14,480 nt of DNA from JBPCOB01 sp051000715 (GTDB taxonomy: Bacteria; Actinomycetota; Actinomycetes; JALYNC01): the NCBI GenBank assembly GCA_051000715.1, contig JBPCOB010000189.1:1-14480 (forward strand), read 5' to 3'. The notes beneath the pieces are model-generated. The model searched no databases. It had not been told where the DNA came from and saw nothing but the letters and a program-made list of their open reading frames with translations. The translations under genes were made by a program, and so were the position numbers. Shown here one piece after another: positions 1 through 7,688 of this stretch. Positions within the stretch are counted from its first letter, which is position 1; each line of letters begins with the position of its first letter.

Positions 1-149
1 CCCGGGGGCAGCACGATGGTCTGTGCCATGTCCAGCGGCCGCTTGAACCCGACCGTCTCGGCGACCGCCTGCTCGGCCACCCGGTTGGTGCCGCTGGCCT
101 CACCGACGGGCGCCGTCATGCCGCCGACGTCGTAGTTGTCCTCGGGCAC
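1..149 (-). CDS. Partial gene (N-terminal 49 codons), unidentified; GlcF position
   Basis: The reading frame opens with GTG at 149-147, right after the glcE stop (TAG, 152-150), and stays open to the window edge. A strong Shine-Dalgarno, GGGAGG at 162-157, lies 7 nt upstream, which favours this GTG over the in-frame ATG at 119-117. The visible peptide begins MPEDNYDVGGMTAPVGEASG and later reads GFKRPLDMAQTIVLPP; it has no cysteine, no signal peptide and no membrane segment. In known glycolate oxidase operons the gene after glcE is glcF, the Fe-S subunit with two ferredoxin-type CxxCxxC clusters. Position suggests GlcF, but the usual early cysteine motif (HCGFCLPTCP-like) is absent from these 49 residues. 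It could be a GlcF with a longer N-terminus or another protein of the operon. The gene call is well supported; its identity is not. Confidence 0.6.
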   Translation of the reverse strand, partial: MPEDNYDVGGMTAPVGEASGTNRVAEQAVAETVGFKRPLDMAQTIVLPP

Positions 150-1397
150 CTAGATCCCTCCCACGAAGCGGCCCGGGCTCAGCCGGCCCTCCGGGTCGAA
201 GCGGTCCTTGACCCGCCGCATCAGCGGCAGGGCGTCACCGACCGGGCCCCACACATCCAGCCCGACCTTGACCTCCGGCGGCGCCTGCAGCACCACCGCC
301 GACCCGTCGTAGGGGGCCAGCTCCTTGCGGAGCCCGGCCAGCGCCGGCCTGACCTGGGGACCCGGCGGCCAGGCGACATACAGCACACCGGTCGCCGCGG
401 AACCCCGAACGGTTGCCGCGACCCCGAACTCCCGCTGAGCTCCTTCCAGTGCCCGCAGGACCTGCGGCAGAGCAGCGGGGGCGGCGGACAGCTTGAGGCC
501 GACCTCGCCATCGGCGTACGGGTGCCGGCCGAAGCCGTTCGGCAGCTCGACCTCGATCGCGGCGTCCGGGTGCAGCTCGGCGGCCACTCCCGCCTGCGCC
601 TCGACGGCCGGCTCGATGCCTTCGAACAACACGGTGAGGCGGCCCGCCTCGTCGGCTCGAAACAGGTCGAGCTCCAGGGCGGCCGGGACGAGCGCAGAGT
701 GCATTACTCGTTGCACGAGCTCGCCGCCACGCTCCGGCCCGTCGAAGGGAATGGATACGACCCGCCGGTCCGACGGCAGTGGGTGCAGCCGGAAGATCGT
801 CTCTACGATCACGCCAAGCGTTCCGAACGAGCCGGTGAACAACTTGCCGAGGTCGTAGCCGGCCACGTTCTTCACGACCTTGCCGCCGGCGTGCGCGACG
901 GTGCCGTCGGCCAGCACGACCGTGACGCCGATCAGCAGGTCCCGGACCGTGCCGTAGCGCAGCCGCCGCGGGCCGGCGGCGTTGGCAGCCACCACGCCGC
1001 CGAGCGTGGCGCCGTCCCCGGGTGGGTCCAGGGCCAGCATCTGATCGACGTCGGCGAGCCGCTCCTGCAGCTTCGAGAGCGGGAGCCCGGCCTGGGCCCG
1101 GACCACCAGGTCGCCCGGGTTGTACTCGAGGACGCGGTCCAACCGGCGTACGTCGACCGCCAGGTCGACCGAGCGGGGCGGGTTGCCCCAGCCCAGCTTG
1201 GTGCCGGCTCCCCGCGGTACGACGGACAACCCGCTGCCGGCCCCCGCCCGCAGCAGCTCTGCCACGTCGTCGGCCGTCTCCGGAGTGACGACCGCGGTGG
1301 GAACGACGCCGTCTACGGCATCGGCGGCCTCGCCGTCGCGGACGACGTCGCCCAGCGAAGTGGGCAGACCGGGGTGCGGGCCGGCGTCGACGGTCAT
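150..1397 (-). CDS. glcE: Glycolate oxidase FAD-binding subunit GlcE
   Basis: FAD-binding oxidoreductase of the glycolate oxidase complex, which oxidises glycolate to glyoxylate. The 415-residue protein starts at ATG 1397-1395 (MTVDAGPHPG). This ATG overlaps the glcD stop as TGATG and has a GAGG about 8 nt upstream; the frame stays open to 1469 but only inside glcD. FAD_binding_4 (PCMH-type) features: PRGAGTKLGWG at about 61-71 (pyrophosphate loop), GGVVAANAAGPRRLRYG at about 133-149, and the GlcE-typical GGKVVKNVAGYDLGK at about 171-185 followed by FGTLG. The C-terminus has the FAD-oxidase signature FDPEGRLSPGRFVGG. It is shorter than GlcD and lacks the full C-terminal histidine motif (HAGDGNLHP), as is usual for GlcE. 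It is third in the aceB-glcD-glcE operon and probably depends on translational coupling. The family could also oxidise D-lactate; the KNVAGYD motif and the malate synthase neighbour favour glycolate. Confidence 0.9.
   Translation of the reverse strand: MTVDAGPHPGLPTSLGDVVRDGEAADAVDGVVPTAVVTPETADDVAELLRAGAGSGLSVVPRGAGTKLGWGNPPRSVDLAVDVRRLDRVLEYNPGDLVVRAQAGLPLSKLQERLADVDQMLALDPPGDGATLGGVVAANAAGPRRLRYGTVRDLLIGVTVVLADGTVAHAGGKVVKNVAGYDLGKLFTGSFGTLGVIVETIFRLHPLPSDRRVVSIPFDGPERGGELVQRVMHSALVPAALELDLFRADEAGRLTVLFEGIEPAVEAQAGVAAELHPDAAIEVELPNGFGRHPYADGEVGLKLSAAPAALPQVLRALEGAQREFGVAATVRGSAATGVLYVAWPPGPQVRPALAGLRKELAPYDGSAVVLQAPPEVKVGLDVWGPVGDALPLMRRVKDRFDPEGRLSPGRFVGGI
157..162 (-). promoter_or_regulatory. 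Ribosome binding site deciding the GTG start at 149
   Basis: On the minus strand GGGAGG lies inside the last codons of glcE, 7 nt before the GTG at 149-147. It is one of the best Shine-Dalgarno matches in the window, and it sets the start of the partial gene at 149 rather than at the later ATG at 119. Confidence 0.65.
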
Positions 1398-2883
1398 CAG
1401 AAGACCTCGGCCAGCCCGGCTTCTTGGAGCGGATGGACTCCCTTGCGCGGGCCCGGAGCCTCCCCGCACAGGCGGGGGGTCGGGAAGATCTTCCCCGGGT
1501 TGGACAGCCCGGCCGGGTCGAAGGCGCAGCGCAGCAGCTGCATGGTGTCGAGGTCATCCGCGGTGAACTGGCGGGCCATGTACTTCGCCTTGTCGCTGCC
1601 GACCCCGTGCTCGCCGGTGATCGAGCCGCCGTACTCCACGCACAGGTCGAGGATCGCGCCGGCCACGTGCTCCGCCTCCTCCGCCTGACCGGCCACCGCG
1701 TCGTCGAAGAGCACGAGCGGGTGCAGGTTGCCGTCGCCGGCGTGGAAGACGTTGGCGACGCGCAAGCCCTTCGCCGCGGCAAGGTTGCCGATCCGGGCCA
1801 GCACCTCGGGCAGCACGGTGCGCGGGATCACGCCGTCCTGGACGAAGTAGTCGGGACTGATCCGGCCGACGGCGGCGAAGGCGGACTTGCGGCCCTTCCA
1901 CATCAGCGCCCGCTCGGGCTCGTCCTGAGCGATGCGGGTCTCGAAGGCGTTGCGGGCCCGGCACAGCTCGGCGACCTGCTCGAACTGGTGCGCCACCTCG
2001 GCCCGCGGGCCGTCCAGCTCGATCACCAGCACCGCCGCGGCGCCCTCGGGATAGCCGCAGTGCACCGCCGCCTCGGCCGCCTCGATGGCGAGCGCGTCCA
2101 TCATCTCGATGGCCGCCGGCACGATGCCGGCGCCGATGATGTCGCTGGTCGCGGCGGCGGCGTCCTCCACGCTCCGGAAGCCGGCCAGCATCGTCTCGAC
2201 CGCCTCCGGTTTGCGGACCAGCCGAAGCGTGATCTCGGTGGCGATGCCGAGGGTCCCCTCTGAGCCGACGAAGGCACCGAGCAGGTCGTACCCGGGGTGG
2301 TCCACCGCCTTGCCGCCGAGGTGCACCACCTCTCCGTCCGGCAGCACGACCTCCGCCCCGGTCACATGGTTGGTCGTGAACCCGTACTTCAGGCAGTGCG
2401 CGCCGCCGGAGTTCTCCGCGACGTTGCCGCCGATCGAGCAGACCAGCTGGCTGGACGGATCCGGCGCGTAGTAGTAGCCGTGCGGGGTCACCTCACGGGT
2501 GACCCACAGGTTGATCACTCCAGGCTCGACGACCGCCCTCTGGTTCGCGATATCGATGTCGAGGATCCGGCGCAGCCGGGACAGCACGATCAGTACGCCG
2601 TCCGCCACCGGCAGCGCGCCCCCCGACAGCCCGGTTCCCGAGCCACGCGCGACGGACGGCACGCCGGCCTCGGCGCAGAGCCGGACGACCGCTGCCACCT
2701 GCTCGGGCGTCTCCGGCAGGGCAACCAGCGCCGGGGTCACCCGGAAGTGGGCCAGCCCGTCGCACTCGTAGGCGCGCAGCTGCACCCGGTCGGTGAGCAC
2801 GCCGCCGGCGCCCAGGACGGTCCGCATCCGCTCGGCCAGCCCGGCGACATCGAGTTGAGGTACGACAACTTCGGCGACGGCCA

Positions 2884-2884
<1 letters not shown>
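1397..2884 (-). CDS. glcD: Glycolate oxidase catalytic FAD subunit GlcD
   Basis: FAD-linked oxidase expected to carry the active site for glycolate to glyoxylate; the electron acceptor is not evident. The 495-residue length is typical. Motifs: SVARGSGTGLSGG at about 77-89 (FAD pyrophosphate loop), IGGNVAENSGGAHCLKYG at about 151-168, FVGSEGTLG at about 205-213, the active-site-region histidines HAGDGNLHP at about 381-389, GSITGEHGVG at about 420-429, and NPGKIFP at about 462-468. The start ATG 2884-2882 overlaps the aceB stop as TGATG and I see no convincing Shine-Dalgarno, so translation is probably coupled to aceB. The last ~25 residues after NPGKIFP are family-variable. GlcD and D-lactate dehydrogenases of this family are hard to separate by motif; the glcE and aceB neighbours decide for glycolate. 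Confidence 0.93.
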
Positions 2885-4482
<1,598 letters not shown>

Positions 4483-4490
4483 GGGCCACG

Positions 4491-4495
4491 CCTCC
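4491..4495 (-). promoter_or_regulatory. Ribosome binding site of aceB
   Basis: GGAGG on the minus strand, 8 nt before ATG 4482-4480. It decides between that ATG and the upstream in-frame ATG at 4497-4495, which it overlaps. Confidence 0.7.
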
Positions 4496-4532
4496 ATGCG
4501 AGTCGAGCGACGCCGGGCCAACCGGACCCACC

Positions 4533-4558
4533 TTGATAGCACCCGTCGGCGAAGTCAA
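4533..4558 (-). promoter_or_regulatory. Tentative promoter of the aceB operon
   Basis: In the 173-bp divergent gap (4483-4655) the minus strand carries TTGACT at 4558-4553 and TATCAA at 4538-4533, about 50 nt before the aceB start. The hexamers fit a housekeeping sigma factor, but the spacer is only 14 nt instead of 16-18, so this is a weak call. The same gap holds a small inverted repeat, GCACC-tcggc-GGTGC, at 4592-4606 that could be an operator or an mRNA hairpin for the plus-strand gene. No clear plus-strand promoter was found. Confidence 0.22.
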
Positions 4559-4655
4559 TCCGCACGTGGACCGGCCGACGCTTGCGACCGGGCACCTCGG
4601 CGGTGCGAATCGCCTTGTCGGAATACTGCTGCGGGGGCGACGACGGGACAGACGC

Positions 4656-5495
4656 GTGAACGTTGCATTTCTCGGACTGGGGCGGATGGGCGCTCCGATG
4701 GCCCTGCACGCGCTCAATGCGGGCCACCGCCTGGCCGTCTGGAACCGGACGCCGGACCGGGCGGCCGAGCTGGTCGCGGCCGGCGCGGTCGGCGCGGCGA
4801 GCCCTGCGGAAGCTGCCCGCGACGCCGGCGCGGTGGTCTGCATGCTCGCCGACCCGGACGCGGCCCGGGAGGTGCTGCTCGGGCCGGGCGGGGTGGCCGA
4901 AGGCGCCGTCGCCGGGACTCTCGTGATCGACTGCTCCACCATCGGACCGGCCACGGCCAAGGAGTTGGCAGCCGCCCTCGACGAACGCGGTCTGCGCTAC
5001 CTCGACGCGCCCGTGCTCGGGTCGGTGGCGCCTGCGCGAGAGGGCACGCTGGCGGTGTTCGCCGGCGGTTCCGCCGCTAACTACGCCGAGGCCGAGCCGT
5101 TGCTGCACCTGTGGGGGGACCCGGCGAAGGTACGACACGTCGGCGAGGTGGGCAGCGCCAGCGCCGTCAAGCTAGTGATCAACCTGACGCTCGCGATCGC
5201 CATGAGTGGCGTCGGGGAGGCGTTGCGGCTGGCCGGCCACCTGGGCGTCGATCGGCACGCCGCGCTGGACGCCATCGCCGCGGGACCGCTGGCCGCCACG
5301 GTGGCCAGCAAGTGCACCATGCTCGACGCGGAGGAGTACTCCCCCGCCGGCTTCACCCTCGACCTCCTCGCCAAGGACCTGGGGCTGGTCCTCGACGCGG
5401 CTTACGGCGGCCTGCCGGTGACCGCATCGGTGCTGGCCGACTACGCGGCGCTGGCCGGCTACCTCGCCTTCGAGGACCGGCCCAACAGCTACTGA
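4656..5495 (+). CDS. 3-hydroxyisobutyrate dehydrogenase-family reductase (possible tartronate semialdehyde reductase)
   Basis: NAD(P)-dependent beta-hydroxyacid dehydrogenase. The 279-residue protein starts at GTG 4656-4658 (VNVAFLGLGRMG), with GGGA 7 nt upstream; starting here puts the Rossmann fold at the very N-terminus, as in the family, although the frame is open further upstream. Features: GLGRMG at 7-12 (cofactor loop); WNRTP at about 29-33 (an R after the second strand suggests NADP preference); IDCSTIGP at about 91-98; DAPVLGS at 117-123 at the substrate signature; the probable catalytic K172 in VKLVIN; and K240 in LLAKDLGL. The usual signature is D-A-P-V-S-G-G, so LGS is a variant. 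Next to glycolate oxidase and malate synthase, reduction of tartronate semialdehyde to glycerate is a reasonable guess, but glyoxylate or succinic semialdehyde reduction, or hydroxyisobutyrate oxidation, fit the fold equally. Its 3' end overlaps obg by 7 bp, convergently. Confidence 0.85.
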   Translation: MNVAFLGLGRMGAPMALHALNAGHRLAVWNRTPDRAAELVAAGAVGAASPAEAARDAGAVVCMLADPDAAREVLLGPGGVAEGAVAGTLVIDCSTIGPATAKELAAALDERGLRYLDAPVLGSVAPAREGTLAVFAGGSAANYAEAEPLLHLWGDPAKVRHVGEVGSASAVKLVINLTLAIAMSGVGEALRLAGHLGVDRHAALDAIAAGPLAATVASKCTMLDAEEYSPAGFTLDLLAKDLGLVLDAAYGGLPVTASVLADYAALAGYLAFEDRPNSY

Positions 5496-6907
5496 ACCGA
5501 CGCGTCGTCGTCGGGCCGGCGGCGGGCTCGCTTGGCCTCCCGGCGTACGTCGGCCCGGACCCGGTTCGACCGGTCGAGCCGGACGTCGGTACCGCGGGGC
5601 GCCCGAATGACATCCACCCCGGCCGCCGTGGTCGGCTCCCAGTCGAAGCTGACGGCACCGATCGTGACTTCGGCGCCGGGCTCCGCGCCGGCGCCCGCGA
5701 GCGCCGCCTCCACCCCCAGCCGGGCCAGCCGATCGGCCAGGTAACCAACCGCCTCGTCGTTGCTGAAGTCGGTCTGGCGGACCCAGCGCTCGGGCTTCTC
5801 GCCCCGGACGACGAAGCCGGCACCGGCCGGCTCCACGGTGAATCCGGGCTCGTCCGTCGCCGCCGGCCGCAGCACGATTCGGGTGGCCTCGGCTCGCGGT
5901 GCAGCGTCGCGAGCGCTTCTAACCACCTCGGCCAGCGCGAAGGTGAGCGCTCGCAGACCTTCGTGGGTGACCGCCGAGACGGCGTACGTCGGCCAGCCCC
6001 GCTCGGCGAGCTCCGGGTGGACCAGCTCGGCCAGCTCCCGCGCGGCCGGCACGTCGACCTTGTTCAGCACCACGAGCCGCGGCCGGTCGGCCAGCCCGCC
6101 GTACGCCGCCAGCTCAGCTTCCAGGGTGTCCACGTCGCTGCGCGGGTCGCGACCCGGCTCGCCGGTCGCGCAGTCGACCACATGCACCAGCACCGAGCAG
6201 CGCTCGACGTGACGTAGGAACTCCAGGCCCAGGCCGCGCCCCTCGCTGGCGCCGGGCAGCAGTCCCGGGACGTCAGCGACGGTGAACACCGTGTCGCCGG
6301 CGGTGACCACGCCGAGGTTTGGCGCCAGCGTGGTGAATGGATAGTCGGCGATCTTCGGCTTGGCCGCCGACAGCGCGGCGATCAGCGACGACTTGCCGGC
6401 GTTGGGGAAGCCGACGAGAGCGGCGTCGGCGACGGTCTTGAGCTCGAGCACCACCTCGGCCTCGGCGCCGGGCTCCCCCAGCAGCGCGAAACCCGGTGCC
6501 TTGCGGCGCGGGGAGGCCAAGGCGGCGTTGCCCAGCCCGCCGGTTCCGCCGCGAGCGAGGACGAATCTGGTCCCGGCACCGACCAGGTCCGCAAGAACGG
6601 TGCCGTCGAGTCGGCGTACCACCGTGCCGTCCGGGACGGCGAGCTCGACGCTGTCGCCGTCGGCGCCGTTTCGGTGGCCGCCCTGGCCCGGACGTCCGGA
6701 GGTCGCTCGCCGGTGTGGCGAGCGGTGGTAGTCCAGCAGCGTCGTGACGTTGCCGTCGACGACGAGCACCACGTCACCGCCGTGGCCACCGTTGCCGCCG
6801 TCCGGACCGCCCAGCGGCTTGAACTTCTCCCGATGCACCGACGCGCAGCCGTTGCCGCCGTTGCCGGCTGCTACCCGCAGGACGACGCGGTCGACGAACG
6901 TCGCCAT
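5489..6907 (-). CDS. obg: Obg family GTPase (ribosome assembly)
   Basis: Essential GTPase associated with the large ribosomal subunit; it acts in late 50S assembly and in growth and stress control. The 472 residues carry three domains. The glycine-rich Obg domain is at about 2-158 (e.g. AGNGGNGCASVHREKFKPLG, GGPDGGNGGHGGD). The G domain is at about 160-335: G1 GFPNAGKSS 166-174, G2 DYPFTTLAPN 188-197, G3 DVPG 212-215, G4 NKVD 282-285, G5 SAV at about 311. The C-terminal OCT domain is at about 340-425 (RWVRQTDFSNDEAVGYLADRL region). A basic and acidic tail follows. The start ATG 6907-6905 has GGAG 5 nt upstream, 28 nt after rpmA, so it is the third gene of rplU-rpmA-obg. All GTP-binding motifs are intact. 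The stop codon lies inside the last codons of the convergent dehydrogenase. Confidence 0.98.
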   Translation of the reverse strand: MATFVDRVVLRVAAGNGGNGCASVHREKFKPLGGPDGGNGGHGGDVVLVVDGNVTTLLDYHRSPHRRATSGRPGQGGHRNGADGDSVELAVPDGTVVRRLDGTVLADLVGAGTRFVLARGGTGGLGNAALASPRRKAPGFALLGEPGAEAEVVLELKTVADAALVGFPNAGKSSLIAALSAAKPKIADYPFTTLAPNLGVVTAGDTVFTVADVPGLLPGASEGRGLGLEFLRHVERCSVLVHVVDCATGEPGRDPRSDVDTLEAELAAYGGLADRPRLVVLNKVDVPAARELAELVHPELAERGWPTYAVSAVTHEGLRALTFALAEVVRSARDAAPRAEATRIVLRPAATDEPGFTVEPAGAGFVVRGEKPERWVRQTDFSNDEAVGYLADRLARLGVEAALAGAGAEPGAEVTIGAVSFDWEPTTAAGVDVIRAPRGTDVRLDRSNRVRADVRREAKRARRRPDDDASVQ

Positions 6908-6935
6908 GCCGGCTCCGCGGGTGCCGGCCGGCCGG

Positions 6936-7214
6936 CTAGGCGTCGACTGTGGACGCGCCGGTCCCCGCAGGCACGATGCTCACCGAACGGCGGCCGCGTC
7001 GTGTTCCGAACAGGACCGCGCCGGCCGCGAGCGCGAAAAGGGTGTCGTCGCTGCCCCGCCCGACCAGGGCGCCCGGATGGAAGTGGGTTCCCCGCTGGCG
7101 CACCAAAATCTCCCCGGCATTGACCAGCTGGCCGCCGTACCGCTTGACCCCGAGCCGCTGGGCGTTGGAGTCGCGCCCGTTCCGGCTGGAGGACGCGCCC
7201 TTCTTGTGCGCCAT
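6936..7214 (-). CDS. rpmA: Large ribosomal subunit protein bL27
   Basis: 50S ribosomal protein; its N-terminal tail reaches towards the peptidyl transferase centre. The 92 residues begin MAHKKGASSSRNGRDSNAQR, the family N-terminus. There is no cleavable N-terminal extension of the Firmicutes type, so no Prp-like processing is expected. GVKRYGGQ, AGEILVRQRGT and PGALVGRG are the conserved core. It starts 6 nt after the rplU stop. AGGAG at 7230-7226 overlaps the end of rplU, 11 nt before the ATG. The C-terminal ~8 residues (GTGASTVDA end) are variable. Confidence 0.98.
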   Translation of the reverse strand: MAHKKGASSSRNGRDSNAQRLGVKRYGGQLVNAGEILVRQRGTHFHPGALVGRGSDDTLFALAAGAVLFGTRRGRRSVSIVPAGTGASTVDA

Positions 7215-7220
7215 GAGGCT

Positions 7221-7559
7221 CTACTCTCCTGTGCTCTCGGCGGAACCGGCGCCGGCGTCGATCCCGGTCACCCTCAGTTCGGTGTGGTGCTGACGGTGAC
7301 CCTGCCGCTTGCGGTAGCCGGTCTTGTTCTTGTACTTCAAGATGTCGATCTTCGGTCCCCTGGTGGGCCGGACCACCTCGGCCCGCACCGTCACCGCGGA
7401 CAGAGCCTGCACATCGGTGGTGAGCCGGTCCCCGTCAACGACCAAGAGCGCCGGCAGGACGACTTCAGCACCGGGACCGGCCGACAAGCGGTCGACCTCC
7501 ACGACGTCGCCGACGGCCACCTTGTACTGGCGACCACCCGCTCGGATGATCGCGTACAT
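7221..7559 (-). CDS. rplU: Large ribosomal subunit protein bL21
   Basis: 50S ribosomal protein that binds 23S rRNA. The 112 residues are slightly longer than the usual 100-105 because of a tail rich in Ala, Gly and Ser. It begins MYAIIRAGGRQYKVAVGD (family start) and has the L21 signature near KNKTGYRKRQGHRQHHTELR at about 76-95. GGAGG at 7572-7568 lies 8 nt before ATG 7559-7557. First gene of rplU-rpmA-obg, transcribed from the promoter at 7649-7678 and probably also by read-through from the RNase E/G gene. Confidence 0.98.
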   Translation of the reverse strand: MYAIIRAGGRQYKVAVGDVVEVDRLSAGPGAEVVLPALLVVDGDRLTTDVQALSAVTVRAEVVRPTRGPKIDILKYKNKTGYRKRQGHRQHHTELRVTGIDAGAGSAESTGE

Positions 7560-7616
7560 CGTCTCGGCCTCCGAAATCGGTCGTTCACTCCAGGTGGCGC
7601 CGTGGGCACAGGCGAA

Positions 7617-7631
7617 AACCGGCCGCCGGTT
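7617..7631 (-). promoter_or_regulatory. Hairpin in the rplU leader
   Basis: On the minus strand the leader reads AACCGG-CGG-CCGGTT followed by TT (so TTTT ends the stem), a perfect 6-bp stem with a 3-nt loop. It lies about 10-25 nt after the predicted transcription start. It could be an attenuator or a site of ribosomal-protein autoregulation, as known for other r-protein leaders, or a weak terminator for RNase E/G transcripts. The T run is short, so strong termination is unlikely. Confidence 0.4.
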
Positions 7632-7648
7632 GGGCGCGCGAAACCACC

Positions 7649-7678
7649 AGGGTAAGGAGCCGCGCTCCCGACGGTCAA
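7649..7678 (-). promoter_or_regulatory. Sigma-70-type promoter of rplU-rpmA-obg
   Basis: On the minus strand: -35 TTGACC at 7678-7673, an 18-nt spacer, and -10 TACCCT at 7654-7649. This is close to the actinobacterial housekeeping consensus. It lies in the 129-bp gap between the RNase E/G stop and rplU, giving a leader of about 80 nt. It is the best promoter match I found in the window. Confidence 0.6.
7656..7668 (-). repeat. 13-bp palindrome in the promoter spacer
   Basis: GGAGC-gcg-GCTCC (minus strand) is a perfect inverted repeat centred between the -35 and -10 of the rplU promoter. It may be an operator, the stem of a weak terminator after RNase E/G (followed only by TTACC), or chance in GC-rich DNA. 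Confidence 0.35.
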
Positions 7679-7688
7679 ACCCGCCGCT

